From the NCBI RefSeq assembly GCF_005502745.1, contig NZ_SCNL01000001.1, positions 372,001 to 436,000 of the forward strand: 64,000 nt of DNA, written 5' to 3'. The stretch comes from Sphingomonas sp. 3P27F8 (GTDB lineage Bacteria; Pseudomonadota; Alphaproteobacteria; Sphingomonadales; Sphingomonadaceae). Every line of letters starts with the position of its first letter. Positions within the stretch are counted from its first letter, which is position 1. The translations under genes and the position numbers were made by a program. Under the pieces are notes generated by a model. The model ran no database searches, was not told the DNA's origin, and saw only the letters and a list, made by a program, of their open reading frames with translations. Positions 1 through 9,917 of this stretch are shown here, piece after piece.

Positions 1-921
1 GTCGATGCGATCGTCCTCCATGATGCGGAGGACGTGGTGCACCCGGCCGAACTTCGCCTGTTCGACGCACTGATCGATACGCACGCCGCCGTGCAAATCC
101 CGGTACTGCCACTCCCACGCCCTGAATCGCCGCTGGTGGCCGGCCATTACATCGACGAATTCGCCGAGGCGCACGGCAAATCTCTGGTCGTGCGCACCGC
201 GCTGAAGGCCGGCCTGCCGTTCGCCGGGGTCGGCTGCGCGATCCGCCGCGACGCGCTTGCCGCCATCACCACCGATCATGGCGCACCGTTCGACGCCGGG
301 AGCCTCGTCGAGGATTACGAACTTGGCCTGCGCCTCGCCGCTGCGGGCCATGCCGCGCATTTCGCGCGGGTGCGGGAGCACGCTGGCGGCGCGGTTATCT
401 CGGTGCGCGAATATTTCCCTTCGACCATCGGCGCGGCGGTGCGGCAGAAGGCCCGGTGGATGACGGGGATCGCGCTCGCCGGATGGGACCGCCTTGGCTG
501 GGGGCGGATGCGTGATCTCGGCGATCACTGGATGCGCGTTCGAGATCGGCGCGCGACATTGGCGGTGATCGTTCTGGCCGCCGGCTATGCCGCATTGCTC
601 GGCTGGGCAGTGTCGGCGACCGGCCACGCCCTGACGCACTCCCCGCTGCCGAATCCAGGCGCGCCGCTGGCGACCATCCTCACCATCAATCTTGCGCTGC
701 TGCTGTGGCGCGCGGCATGGCGGATCGGCTTTACCGCGCACAATTATGGCTGGCGGGAGGCACGCTGGGCACCGTTACGGATGATCGCCGGCAATCTGAT
801 CGCACTGCTCGCGGCGCGGCGGGCGGCGATCCGCTATGCCGCGCTGCTCGCTGGCCGCGCGCCGCAGTGGGACAAGACCGCCCACGCCTTCCCCGCCAGT
901 CTCGGCGGAACCGGGCGGTGA
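1..921 (+). CDS. Glycosyltransferase family 2, NfrB-like, C-terminal part (5' end outside window)
   Basis: The reading frame is open from base 1, so the N-terminus lies outside the window. Visible parts are a HDAEDVVHP segment resembling the metal-binding acidic motif of GT-A enzymes, a VEDYELG segment typical of the ED motif of processive GT2 enzymes, and a QKARWMTG segment matching the Q/RxxRW motif. At least two membrane segments follow (about residues 183-205 and 215-235 of the visible part). The family includes the phage N4 receptor protein NfrB and polysaccharide synthases. It probably transfers sugars at the inner membrane for an exported glycan. It overlaps the next gene by 4 bases (GTGA), so the two are probably co-transcribed. 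The exact substrate cannot be read from sequence. Confidence 0.8.
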   Translation, partial: VDAIVLHDAEDVVHPAELRLFDALIDTHAAVQIPVLPLPRPESPLVAGHYIDEFAEAHGKSLVVRTALKAGLPFAGVGCAIRRDALAAITTDHGAPFDAGSLVEDYELGLRLAAAGHAAHFARVREHAGGAVISVREYFPSTIGAAVRQKARWMTGIALAGWDRLGWGRMRDLGDHWMRVRDRRATLAVIVLAAGYAALLGWAVSATGHALTHSPLPNPGAPLATILTINLALLLWRAAWRIGFTAHNYGWREARWAPLRMIAGNLIALLAARRAAIRYAALLAGRAPQWDKTAHAFPASLGGTGR

Positions 922-1925
922 TCGGCGAAAGCCGCCCGCTGCGCTTCGTGATGGCGATTGTCGGCGGGTGGATTGGCGTGCGCGTCGCGATCCTGTGGCC
1001 GGCGGAAGAGCCAGTGGCTGCGCTTGTCGCCGCCGCCGCGCCTCAGCTGATCGGCGCGCCCGCCGCCGATGCCGGGCCCTTCGCGCCGGCGGCGGCGGCG
1101 ATCGATCGCGGCGAACCTATCGCGCGCGCCGGATGGACGCGACCGGCCCTGGCACCTGCGTCGCGACAGGGGGAGCCGCTGCTCACGCTCGCGCTCACCG
1201 CGCCCGCCCCGGTGGAGGCGATTGCGGATTCCGCACGGCTGAACGCGCCGCAACCGGGCGAAGCGATCGGTGCACCATTGCCGCCGCCCGATCGCGGTGC
1301 TGGCTCACGGCTCTCCGCCAGCGCCTGGCTGATCGCGCGCGGCGCGGGCGCGGCGGCGCAATTTTCCCCGCAACTCGGCGGCAGCCAGGCCGGCGCGCGA
1401 TTGACCTATGCGCTGGGCGATTCGCGCCGCCTTTCCGTTGCGGCGCGGATATCCTCGGCACTGGCGGTGCGCCAACGCGAAGCGGCGATCGGGCTGGACT
1501 GGCGGCCCACCGCCCTGCCGATCCACCTTTTCGCCGAACAACGTATCGCACTCGCCGGTTCGCGCGGTGGCCCGGCTGCCGGCGTTATCGCCGGCCTGCC
1601 GCCAAAGCCCATCGCGGCCGGCTTCGCACTGGAAGGATACGGCCAGGCAGGCGTGATCGCGCGCGACGGGGGCGAAGCGTTCGTCGACGGTGCGGCGCAT
1701 CTGCGGCGCCGCGTCGCAAAGATCGGCACGGCGCGCGTCGAGCTTGGTCTGGGCGCCTGGGGTGGCGCGCAGCGCGGCGCATCACGATTCGATGTCGGCC
1801 CGGCGGCGAGCATCGCCATTCCCGCCGCCCTTCCGCTTCGCGTTTCGCTGGAATGGCGGCAGCGCGTCGCGGGGGACGCGCGGCCGGAATCCGGCCCCGC
1901 GCTGTCGATCGGCGCGGATTTCTAG
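918..1925 (+). CDS. Hypothetical protein, possibly related to the NfrA C-terminal barrel region
   Basis: The chosen start is the GTG that overlaps the stop of the upstream glycosyltransferase (335 aa). The N-terminus has one hydrophobic segment (FVMAIVGGWIGVRVAIL) that could be a signal anchor. A long Ala/Pro-rich linker follows, and then about 200 residues of alternating hydrophobic and polar residues ending in Phe (SIGADF), as in outer-membrane beta-barrel proteins. Being directly behind an NfrB-like enzyme, it may be the outer-membrane partner for glycan export, comparable with the C-terminal part of NfrA. That is inferred from context and architecture; I recognise no defined family motif. 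Confidence 0.6.
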   Translation: MIGESRPLRFVMAIVGGWIGVRVAILWPAEEPVAALVAAAAPQLIGAPAADAGPFAPAAAAIDRGEPIARAGWTRPALAPASRQGEPLLTLALTAPAPVEAIADSARLNAPQPGEAIGAPLPPPDRGAGSRLSASAWLIARGAGAAAQFSPQLGGSQAGARLTYALGDSRRLSVAARISSALAVRQREAAIGLDWRPTALPIHLFAEQRIALAGSRGGPAAGVIAGLPPKPIAAGFALEGYGQAGVIARDGGEAFVDGAAHLRRRVAKIGTARVELGLGAWGGAQRGASRFDVGPAASIAIPAALPLRVSLEWRQRVAGDARPESGPALSIGADF

Positions 1926-1969
1926 CGCCCGATCTTCCGCTCCGCCCGCGAAACGCTTACCGCTCGCGC

Positions 1970-2884
1970 ATGGACCTGTATCTGCCGATCGCCAATCTTT
2001 CGGTGAACGCGCTTGTCATCATCGCGCTGGGCGCGGGGGTCGGGCTGCTATCGGGCATGTTCGGCGTGGGCGGCGGATTCCTCACCACGCCGCTGCTGAT
2101 CGTCTATGGCATTCCGCCGACCGTCGCGGCCGCCAGCGCAGCGAGCCAGGTGACGGGCGCAAGCGTCTCGGGCGTGTTCGCGTATTTTCGCCGCGACGGC
2201 GTGGATCTGAAGATGGGCGGTGTGCTCGTCGCGGGCGGCATCGTCGGCTCGCTACTGGGCGCGTGGCTGTTCCGCCTGCTGCAATCCGCGGGACAGATCG
2301 ATACGACGATCGCGATCACCTATGTGCTCCTGCTCGGCACGATCGGCGGGCTGATGCTGAAGGAATCGATCGAGGCGATTCGCATCGTCCACGGCAAGGC
2401 GGCGGCGCGGCCCAGGCGGCGGCGGCATCACCCGCTGGTCGCCAGCCTGCCGTTCCGCATGCGCTTTTATCGTTCGGGCCTTTATATCTCGCCGCTCGCG
2501 CCGCTGCTGCTGGGCGTGGCGACGGGTATATTGACGATCCTGCTTGGGATCGGCGGTGGCTTCGTGCTGGTGCCGGCGATGATCTATCTGCTCGGCATGG
2601 CGACGCAGGTGGTCGTCGGCACCTCGCTGTTCCAGATCCTGTTCGTCACCGCCGCGGCGACAATGGTCCACGCCACCACCACAAAGGCGGTGGATATCGT
2701 GCTTGCCGCACTGCTGCTGCTCGGGTCGGTCGCCGGGGCGCAGGTCGGCGCGCGCTTCGCGGAAAAGGCGCGGCCGGAATACCTGCGCCTCGCGCTGGCG
2801 ATCATCGTGCTGCTGGTCGCGATCCGGATCGGCGTGGGGCTGGGGTGGAAGCCGGACGAGATCTACACGGTCGAGCTGTCGTGA
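1970..2884 (+). CDS. Sulfite exporter TauE/SafE family membrane protein
   Basis: A 304-aa polytopic membrane protein with the internally repeated TauE/SafE fold. The glycine-rich motif SGMFGVGGGFLTTPLL occurs near the N-terminus, and a second copy, LLGIGGGFVLVPAM, lies in the C-terminal half. About eight membrane segments are apparent. Members move small sulfur anions or organosulfonates across the inner membrane. The gene overlaps the next one by 4 bases (GTGA). The TauE/SafE plus TIGR02186 pair is a recurring alphaproteobacterial arrangement, which suggests a joint transport function. The start is the first ATG giving a normal N-terminal membrane segment. Confidence 0.9.
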   Translation: MDLYLPIANLSVNALVIIALGAGVGLLSGMFGVGGGFLTTPLLIVYGIPPTVAAASAASQVTGASVSGVFAYFRRDGVDLKMGGVLVAGGIVGSLLGAWLFRLLQSAGQIDTTIAITYVLLLGTIGGLMLKESIEAIRIVHGKAAARPRRRRHHPLVASLPFRMRFYRSGLYISPLAPLLLGVATGILTILLGIGGGFVLVPAMIYLLGMATQVVVGTSLFQILFVTAAATMVHATTTKAVDIVLAALLLLGSVAGAQVGARFAEKARPEYLRLALAIIVLLVAIRIGVGLGWKPDEIYTVELS

Positions 2885-3648
2885 AGCGCTGGGCGATCGG
2901 CCTGGCGCTCGCCGCGCCGCTGGTGATGGCCGAGGCCAAGCCGGTGCTGGTGCCCGACGTGTCGCAGCGCGAGATCGAGATCGCCTACAGCTTCACCGGG
3001 GCGGAACTGCTGCTGTTCGGCGCGATCCTCCTGCCGCCCGGCGAACCCCGCGCCGATGCACGCCACCCGATCGACGTGGTGGTGGTGGTGAAAGGGCCGG
3101 TCGAATCGATCACGATCCGCGAGAAGGAGAAGGTCGCCGGCATCTGGGTGAACGCCGATCGCCTGCGCTACAGTTCTGCGCCGAGCTTCTACGCGATCGC
3201 CTCGTCCCGCCCGATCCGCGATCTCGTCGACGATCGGACGCGCGCGATCTACGAGCTGGGGCTGGACAGTCTCCAGCTCTCCCCCACCTCCTCCGCGCCA
3301 TCCGACGTGCAGGATCGCTTTACCAACGGGCTGGTCGATCTTCGCTCGCGCAACGGGCTTTATTACGAGGCGCCGCGCGCCGTGGAGATCACCGACGGCG
3401 TGCTCTATCGCGCCAGGATGAAAATCCCGGCCCGCGTTCCTGTCGGGCGCTTCACCGCCGAGACCTTCCTGATCCGCGACGGCAAGGTGCTGGGCGCGGC
3501 GGTGCGCGACATCGACGTGCGCAAATCGGGCTTCGAGCGCTTCGTGGCGCGCGCGGCGGACAAATCATCGTTTCTGTACGGCGTCACGGCGGTGGCGCTG
3601 TCGGTGCTGCTCGGCTGGGGGGCTGGGGTGATCGCGCGCCGCGTTTGA
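2881..3648 (+). CDS. TIGR02186 family transmembrane protein
   Basis: 255 aa with a GTG start overlapping the TauE/SafE stop. An N-terminal signal peptide (ending near LVMAEA) is followed by a periplasmic beta-rich domain containing DVSQREIEI and the hydrophobic GAELLLFGAIL segment typical of this alphaproteobacterial family. A single C-terminal membrane helix (LYGVTAVALSVLLGWGAGV) ends in a short basic tail. The protein is probably held in the inner membrane with its domain in the periplasm, working with the adjacent exporter. Its biochemical role is unknown. Confidence 0.85.
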   Translation: MKRWAIGLALAAPLVMAEAKPVLVPDVSQREIEIAYSFTGAELLLFGAILLPPGEPRADARHPIDVVVVVKGPVESITIREKEKVAGIWVNADRLRYSSAPSFYAIASSRPIRDLVDDRTRAIYELGLDSLQLSPTSSAPSDVQDRFTNGLVDLRSRNGLYYEAPRAVEITDGVLYRARMKIPARVPVGRFTAETFLIRDGKVLGAAVRDIDVRKSGFERFVARAADKSSFLYGVTAVALSVLLGWGAGVIARRV

Positions 3649-3728
3649 CGGGCGGCGCGCAACCTCACCGTTAATTTACCAAATTGGGCGATGATTCCCA
3701 GGTTCTATCGACCCGTGGGATCTACCGC

Positions 3729-5393
3729 ATGACCGAGATGCCGGCGCCTGGCGCCTTCACGAACACCCGGCCCGAGGCGCCGCACGTTCCTTCCGCGCTG
3801 CCAGAGCCGATCGGGATCGTGCTGGAGATCGGCGGCTCTTCCAGCAAGGTGATGCTGGATATGGCGGCGCTGGCGAGCTTCGCCACGCATCCCGATCCGG
3901 TAGTGGCCGTCGCGGGACAGGTCGGCAGCCAGATCAAGGTGCCGGTCGGATCGAACTGGCTGATCGCCAACGTGCGCTCGCTGAAGCTCGACGATCTCGA
4001 TAGCGGGCGGATCATCGCGACGATCGATTTCCTCGGCGAAGGCGGCGAAGAGAAGCTCACGCGCAAGCTCTATCACTTCCGGCGCGGCGTCACCCGCTAT
4101 CCGACTCCGGGCGCGGAGGTGTTCCCCGTGACGCAGGCGGATCTGCGCCAGGTCTATGCCGCCGATGACCGCGCCTCGATCGAGGTCGGCTCGGTGTACC
4201 CGACGCGCGACATTCGCGGTGCGCTGTTCATCGATGCGTTGCTCGGCAAACATTTCGCCTTGCTCGGTTCGACCGGCACCGGCAAATCGACCTCCGCCGC
4301 GCTGATCCTGCACCGCATCTGCGAAGCCGCGCCGCACGGCCATGTCGTTATGATCGATCCGCACGGCGAATATTCCGCCGCCTTCCGCACCAACGGCGCG
4401 CTCTATGACGTGTCGAACCTGCAGATGCCGTACTGGCTGATGAACTTCGAGGAACATTGCGAGGTGTTCCTCACCAGCGAAGGCGCCGACCGGCAGCTTG
4501 ATGCCGACATTCTCGCCAAATGCCTGCTTGCTGCACGCGCCAAGAGCCGCGTCGGACAGACCATTCCGAAGCTAACGGTGGACGCGCCGGTGCCCTATCT
4601 GCTGAGCGACCTTACCGCGCAGATCCAGGCCGAGATGGGCAAGATGGACAAGGCGAGCAGCAGCGCCCCCTATCTCCGCGTCAAATCCAAGATCGAGGAG
4701 ATCAAGGCCGATCCGCGCTACAGCTTCATGTTCTCCGGCATGCTGGTGGGCGACACGATGGCGAATTTCATCGCCCGCGTGTTCCGCCTCCCGGGAGATG
4801 GCAAGCCGATCTCGATCATCGACGTGTCGGGCGTGCCAAGCGAGATCACCTCGGTGGTGGTGGCGATGCTCAGCCGCATGGTATTCGATTTCGCGATCTG
4901 GTCACGCAACGAGCCGCAGCGGCCGATCCTGCTCGTCTGCGAGGAGGCGCACCGCTACATACCGTCTGACCGCGACGCCAGCAGCTCCGTCTCGCGCATC
5001 CTGGGACGCATCGCCAAAGAAGGTCGTAAGTACGGCGTCTCTCTCGGCCTTATCACGCAGCGCCCGTCCGATCTTGCGGAGGGCGTATTGTCGCAATGCG
5101 GCACGATCATCGCCATGCGCCTCAACAACGATCGCGACCAGGCGTTCGTCCGCGCCGCGATGCCGGAGGGCGCGCGCGGCTTCCTCGATTCGATCCCGGC
5201 GCTGCGCAATCGCGAATGCGTGATCTGCGGCGAAGGTGTCGCAATCCCGATCCGCGTCGCCTTCGACACGCTGGAAGAGGAGCGTCGCCCTGCCTCCGCC
5301 GACCCGCTCTTCTCCCAGTTATGGAAGGAGGTCGGCCACGAGGAGGAGATCATCGAGCGCACCATCCAGAAATGGCGCGTGCAGGGGAAATAA
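3729..5393 (+). CDS. HerA-like hexameric ATPase (DUF87)
   Basis: 554 aa. An N-terminal HAS-barrel-like region (IGIVLEIGG, with VGSQIKVPVG downstream) precedes a RecA/FtsK-type ATPase domain. Walker A is GSTGTGKS (about residues 179-186), Walker B is ILLVCEEAHR (about 400), and GLITQRPSDL follows. HerA proteins are hexameric DNA translocases that usually act with NurA nuclease in DNA end processing. No NurA-like gene is adjacent, so the partner is unknown. I chose ATG 3729, preceded by GGGA, rather than ATG 3684, because it begins at the conserved part and has a plausible ribosome binding site. Confidence 0.88.
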   Translation: MTEMPAPGAFTNTRPEAPHVPSALPEPIGIVLEIGGSSSKVMLDMAALASFATHPDPVVAVAGQVGSQIKVPVGSNWLIANVRSLKLDDLDSGRIIATIDFLGEGGEEKLTRKLYHFRRGVTRYPTPGAEVFPVTQADLRQVYAADDRASIEVGSVYPTRDIRGALFIDALLGKHFALLGSTGTGKSTSAALILHRICEAAPHGHVVMIDPHGEYSAAFRTNGALYDVSNLQMPYWLMNFEEHCEVFLTSEGADRQLDADILAKCLLAARAKSRVGQTIPKLTVDAPVPYLLSDLTAQIQAEMGKMDKASSSAPYLRVKSKIEEIKADPRYSFMFSGMLVGDTMANFIARVFRLPGDGKPISIIDVSGVPSEITSVVVAMLSRMVFDFAIWSRNEPQRPILLVCEEAHRYIPSDRDASSSVSRILGRIAKEGRKYGVSLGLITQRPSDLAEGVLSQCGTIIAMRLNNDRDQAFVRAAMPEGARGFLDSIPALRNRECVICGEGVAIPIRVAFDTLEEERRPASADPLFSQLWKEVGHEEEIIERTIQKWRVQGK

Positions 5394-5429
5394 GGACGAA
5401 AACCGCGGGCGGCCGTTGCGCCGCACGGA

Positions 5430-6941
5430 TCAATGCGCCGGTGCGGTCGCCAGCAGAGTCGCCACTTTCGATTTGAATTCGCGCAACGCCTTGCCGGAAA
5501 GCACGGCGACACTCGACAGCGAGATGCTGCGCGGGTTCACCGATACGCCGTTCTTCCACACTTCCCAGTGCAGATGCGGCCCGGTGGACAGGCCGGTCGA
5601 TCCGACATAGCCGATCACCTGGCCGCGCGCGACATGCTGACCCGCACGCACCGCGATCCGGCTCATATGGCCATAGCCGGTGGCGACGCCGCCCGGGTGG
5701 TTGAGCTTGACGAAATTGCCATAGCCGCCCGCACGCCCGGCCTGGGCGACCACGCCATCCACCGCCGCACGGATCGGGGCGCCATAGGGCGCGCCGATGT
5801 CCATGCCCTTGTGCATGCGCATGAAGCCGAGCAGCGGGTGGATGCGGTTGCCATAGGTGGAGGTGACATGGCCGGCGACGGGCATGCCCATCGCGCCGCG
5901 CTGCTCGCTCTGGCCCTTTGCATCCCACCATTGGCTGTTCTCGCCCCAGCGGACGAGCTGAACTTTCCTGCCACCCTGATCGAGGCCGGCGAACTGGAGC
6001 TGCCCGATCTGCACCTCACCGGTGGCGGCGCGCGCCTGCTCGGCGATGATGTCGAAACGGTCGTCGGCGTGCACGTCGCGGCCGATCGACACGCGCGAGG
6101 CGAGCGCCTTGATATACGCCTCCACCAGCCGGGCGGGTACGCCGGCGGCGCGCGCGGAGCGATAAAGGCTGGAGCCGACCCGGCCGGTCACACGCAGCGG
6201 CGTGTGATCGATCGCGATCGGGTGACGTTCCAGCGTCAGCGCGTCGCCGGCACGATTGAGCGTGAGGTTGAGGTCGAACTTCGCGCGGAACGCGAGCCGC
6301 TCGAGCGGGCGGGCCACGCGCTTGTCGGCGCGGCGGCCGAGGGTGAGATCCAGCACGGTGCCTGACGGGATATCATCGAGCGCCACCGCCTGCGCGATCA
6401 GCGTCGCGGCGGCGGCCGCATCGGCCCGGCCGACACCTGCGCGTTGCAACGCGGCGGCGAAACGGTCGCCGTCGGCCAGCGTCGCGGTAAGCTCGATCAC
6501 CGGGCGCTCGGGCGTTTCGGCGAGCGGGCGCACGAGGTCGCTCGCCGCCATCCGCCGCCCTGTGCCGCCGCCGAGCCCGAGCGGCGCGATCGCCAGCGGT
6601 CGCGCCTCTTCCCAGGCCGCGCCGGCCAGCGGGGCTGACTCATGCCCCGGCACCGGGCGAATTCCCGGCGCGGTCAGGATCGCCGCGCCGCACAGCACGG
6701 AGCACGTCGCCAGTCCGCGCCACCAGGTAAGCGAGCCGATCTCGGCACCGAGATCCGGCACCCAGTCGATCCCGCCCAGCAACCCATGCAGCCGCTCGTA
6801 ATGCGAACGCGGTTTTACCGGGACAAGCGCGCGGCCGAACGAACCGGCGCCGCCGGCCAGCTCAAGTCCAGGCTGTTCACGCAGAAACATCGCGAGGAGG
6901 TTTCCCCCAAAAAATCCACCGTCGCCGAGCCCCCGGCGCAT
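5430..6941 (-). CDS. M23 family metallopeptidase (murein endopeptidase)
   Basis: 503 aa. A cytoplasmic N-terminus precedes one membrane helix (near LATCSVLCGAAILTA) and a long periplasmic region. The C-terminal LytM/M23 domain has the zinc-binding HxxxD (MHKGMD, about residue 376) and HxH (PHLHWEV, about 455) motifs, so the catalytic set looks complete. It is predicted to cleave peptide crosslinks in peptidoglycan from the inner membrane side, as MepM-type enzymes do. It is convergent with the HerA-like gene and divergent from the helicase gene. Confidence 0.88.
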   Translation of the reverse strand: MRRGLGDGGFFGGNLLAMFLREQPGLELAGGAGSFGRALVPVKPRSHYERLHGLLGGIDWVPDLGAEIGSLTWWRGLATCSVLCGAAILTAPGIRPVPGHESAPLAGAAWEEARPLAIAPLGLGGGTGRRMAASDLVRPLAETPERPVIELTATLADGDRFAAALQRAGVGRADAAAAATLIAQAVALDDIPSGTVLDLTLGRRADKRVARPLERLAFRAKFDLNLTLNRAGDALTLERHPIAIDHTPLRVTGRVGSSLYRSARAAGVPARLVEAYIKALASRVSIGRDVHADDRFDIIAEQARAATGEVQIGQLQFAGLDQGGRKVQLVRWGENSQWWDAKGQSEQRGAMGMPVAGHVTSTYGNRIHPLLGFMRMHKGMDIGAPYGAPIRAAVDGVVAQAGRAGGYGNFVKLNHPGGVATGYGHMSRIAVRAGQHVARGQVIGYVGSTGLSTGPHLHWEVWKNGVSVNPRSISLSSVAVLSGKALREFKSKVATLLATAPAH

Positions 6942-7086
6942 CCCGATGCGGGGATGTAATCGGCAAGTTCTAAAGTCAAATTAACCGCTGGAAACCGCAG
7001 GTTCCGATGCGGCGGGGCGTTCGCGCGCTGCGGCAAAGCGGCTCAAACTTGCATCCGCGCCCCGCCCCGCCGATGTAACATCCGAC

Positions 7087-9564
7087 ATGCGCGTTCCAGA
7101 CAATGCCCGCATTACGGCGGTGCTCGGCCCAACCAACACCGGCAAGACCCATCTCGCCGTGGAGCGGATGGCGGCGCATTCCAGCGGCATGATCGGCTTC
7201 CCGCTGCGGTTGCTGGCACGCGAGGTCTATGACCGCGTGGTGGCGCTGAAGGGGGCGGAGCGGGTCGCGCTCATCACCGGCGAGGAACGCATCGTGCCGA
7301 AGGATGCCCGCTGGTTCCTGTGCACCGCCGAAAGCATGCCATCCGAGCGGGATACCGCCTTCGTCGCGCTGGACGAGGCGCAACTCGGAGCGGACCCGGA
7401 ACGCGGGCATGTCTTCACCGAGCGGCTGCTTCATGCGCGCGGACGCGAGGAGACGATGATCCTCGGCTCGGCGTCGCTGCGCCCGGTGATCCGCCACCTC
7501 GTGCCAGAGGCGGAGATCGTCGAGCGGCCGCGCTTCTCGACGCTCAGCTATGCTGGCGCAAGGAAGATCAGCCGCCTGCCGCGCCGCTCCGCGATCGTCG
7601 CCTTCTCGGCGGAGGAGGTCTATGCCGTCGCCGAGATGCTGCGCCGACTGCGCGGCGGGGCGGCGGTGGTGATGGGCTCGCTCTCGCCGCGCACACGCAA
7701 CGCGCAGGTGGCGATGTTTCAGGCGGGCGAGGTCGATTATCTCGTCGCCACCGACGCGATCGGCATGGGCCTCAACATGGATGTGGCGCATGTCGCCTTC
7801 GCGGGGCTGCACAAGTTCGACGGGCGCCGCCGCCGCCGGCTGACGATCGCCGAAATGGCACAGATCGCCGGCCGCGCCGGGCGGCATCAGCGCGACGGCA
7901 CGTTCGGCGCGCTGGTGGAGGACGGCGCGGAAGCATTTCTGCCCGAAGAGGTGCTGGCGATCGAGGCGCACCGCTTTCCGCCGCTCGACGCACTGTACTG
8001 GCGCGAGGGGCGGCCCGATCTGTCCAGCCTCGATTCGCTCATCGCCTCGCTTTCGGCCCGGCCCGGCGATCCGATGCTGCGCGCCGCACCGGAAGCGATC
8101 GACCTTGCGGTGCTGCGCCGGCTGGCGGAGGATCCCGCGATCCGCGCCCGCGCGAAAGGGCAGGTGGCGCGGCTTTGGGCGGCGTGCGGCATTCCCGATT
8201 TCCAAAAGCTCGGCGCCGACAATCACGCCCGCTTCGTCTCGCGCATCTTCACCTATCTCGCGGATGGCCATATCCCGCATCAATGGTTCGCCGACGAGGT
8301 CGCGCGGCTTGATCGCGCCGATGGCGATGTGGAGACGCTGGCCGGGCGGCTCGCGGCGATCCGCACCTGGGCCTATATCGCGCAGCGCGGCGATTGGCTC
8401 GCCGATCCGGCGCATTGGGCGGCGCGCACGCTGGCGGTGGAGGAGCGTTTGTCCGACGCGCTCCATACCAGCCTGACCCAGCGCTTCGTCGACAAGCGCA
8501 CCAGCGCGCTGATCCGCCAGATCGGCGGCGGCGCGGGCGCGCTGCCGGTGACGATCGAGGACAATGGCGATGTCTCGATCGACGTGCACCCGATCGGCCG
8601 GCTCGACGGCTTTCGCTTCATCGTCGCGCCGGAGGCGCGCGCGGCAGACAAGCGCCTCCTGCTCGCGACGGCCGAGAAGCGCCTCACGGTGGAGCGCGCG
8701 CGCCGCGCCCGCGCGGTGGTGGACGCGCCGGACGACGAACTCTCGATGCACGCGGGCGAGATACGCTGGCAGGGGCACGTGCTGGCCCGGATCGAGGCGG
8801 GCCGCTCGCTCGCTCGGCCGGGCGCGGTCCTCGACCCCGCGCTCGATTGCCTCGATGCCGGGTTGCGCCGCGAGGTGGGCGCACGGGTGCGTGGTTGGAT
8901 CGCGGAGGCGATTCGCGATGCCCTTCCGTCGCTCGCGCGGCTGGCCGACCTGTCGCGCGACGAACAGGCGACCGCCGCGCTCCGCAGCATCGCCGGTGCG
9001 CTCGAGGCGGGCGCCGGGTTCGCCGAGCGCTTGCCGCTGCGCGCCGCGATCGACGCGCTTGCCGCCGCCGATCGCCACCGGCTCCGCAAAGCGGGGGTTA
9101 CGATCGGCGCGCTCGATCTGTTCGACCCGCGCCTGCTCAAGCCGCGCGCCCAGCCGTGGCGGATCGCGCTGCTCGCCGCGCAGGGCACCGCGGGTGCGAC
9201 GCCCCCCACCGGCGCCACCGCCGTGCCGCGCGATACGCCCGGCGCCTCCCTGGCGATGGGCTTCCGCCCGCTGGCGACGCAGGCGGTGCGCATCGATCTG
9301 GTCGAGCGGATCGCGCAGGCCGCGCACGAAGCCCGGAACGGACGCCAGCCCTTCGCCCCCGATCCCGCGCTCGCCACGTCGATGGGGCTGCATCCCGCGA
9401 CGATCGCGCGGCTGATGACGGAGCTTGGCTTCCGCCCGGTGCAGGATGTGGAGGGCGCGACCGGCTGGCGCTGGCACGGCCGCCCGCAGCCCCGCCGTGC
9501 CGAACCCTTGCCGCCGCAGCCAGGCAATGCCTTCGCCGCCCTTGCCACACTGCGCCGTGGCTGA
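7087..9564 (+). CDS. SUV3-like DEAD/DEAH-box helicase
   Basis: 825 aa. Walker A GPTNTGKT is at residues 14-21, a DEAQ box (LDEAQLG) near residue 97, and the helicase C-terminal motif QIAGRAGRH near 260, which is the order seen in SUV3-type RNA helicases. Beyond the helicase core lies about 450 residues of less conserved sequence with basic patches. The mitochondrial relatives unwind RNA for degradation, so a role in RNA turnover is likely. The downstream S4-domain gene overlaps by 8 bases, indicating co-transcription. Confidence 0.88.
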   Translation: MRVPDNARITAVLGPTNTGKTHLAVERMAAHSSGMIGFPLRLLAREVYDRVVALKGAERVALITGEERIVPKDARWFLCTAESMPSERDTAFVALDEAQLGADPERGHVFTERLLHARGREETMILGSASLRPVIRHLVPEAEIVERPRFSTLSYAGARKISRLPRRSAIVAFSAEEVYAVAEMLRRLRGGAAVVMGSLSPRTRNAQVAMFQAGEVDYLVATDAIGMGLNMDVAHVAFAGLHKFDGRRRRRLTIAEMAQIAGRAGRHQRDGTFGALVEDGAEAFLPEEVLAIEAHRFPPLDALYWREGRPDLSSLDSLIASLSARPGDPMLRAAPEAIDLAVLRRLAEDPAIRARAKGQVARLWAACGIPDFQKLGADNHARFVSRIFTYLADGHIPHQWFADEVARLDRADGDVETLAGRLAAIRTWAYIAQRGDWLADPAHWAARTLAVEERLSDALHTSLTQRFVDKRTSALIRQIGGGAGALPVTIEDNGDVSIDVHPIGRLDGFRFIVAPEARAADKRLLLATAEKRLTVERARRARAVVDAPDDELSMHAGEIRWQGHVLARIEAGRSLARPGAVLDPALDCLDAGLRREVGARVRGWIAEAIRDALPSLARLADLSRDEQATAALRSIAGALEAGAGFAERLPLRAAIDALAAADRHRLRKAGVTIGALDLFDPRLLKPRAQPWRIALLAAQGTAGATPPTGATAVPRDTPGASLAMGFRPLATQAVRIDLVERIAQAAHEARNGRQPFAPDPALATSMGLHPATIARLMTELGFRPVQDVEGATGWRWHGRPQPRRAEPLPPQPGNAFAALATLRRG

Positions 9565-9880
9565 CGTGACCGAGGCGATGCGGCTCGATCGCTTCCTGTG
9601 GTTTGCGCGGATCGTGAAGACGCGCAGCGCCGCGCAAGCGATGGCGAGTGACGGGCACCTGCGACTGAACGGTCGCGCCGTCGATCGCGCCGCCGCGCCG
9701 GTCCGCATCGGCTGCATCCTCACCTTCGCGCAGCACGGCCGCGTCCGCGTGCTGCGCGTCGAGGCGCTGCCGGCGCGGCGCGGCCCACCGGCGGAAGCGC
9801 GGGCCTGCTATCAGGAACTTCTCACTGATAACCATTCGCATCAAACGCCGGCAATTGACGACGCCGGTCGCGCAGCATAG
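9557..9880 (+). CDS. S4 domain RNA-binding protein, Hsp15-like
   Basis: 107 aa from GTG 9557, which overlaps the helicase stop; GTG 9566 and ATG 9578 are alternative starts. The N-terminal part matches the S4 fold ([16 protein letters not shown], then GHLRLNGR with the typical basic turn). Hsp15-like proteins bind 23S rRNA on stalled 50S subunits. Coupling to an SUV3-like helicase suggests a shared role in RNA metabolism or ribosome rescue. Confidence 0.85.
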   Translation: MADVTEAMRLDRFLWFARIVKTRSAAQAMASDGHLRLNGRAVDRAAAPVRIGCILTFAQHGRVRVLRVEALPARRGPPAEARACYQELLTDNHSHQTPAIDDAGRAA

Positions 9881-9917
9881 CAGCGGGATAATTTCGTCCC
9901 AGGGGAGTTTTCCGGCA

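Noticed and set aside
6976..9723. 915-aa leftward frame opposite the helicase
   Set aside because: Arginine/histidine-rich antisense of a clear helicase gene; an effect of high GC.
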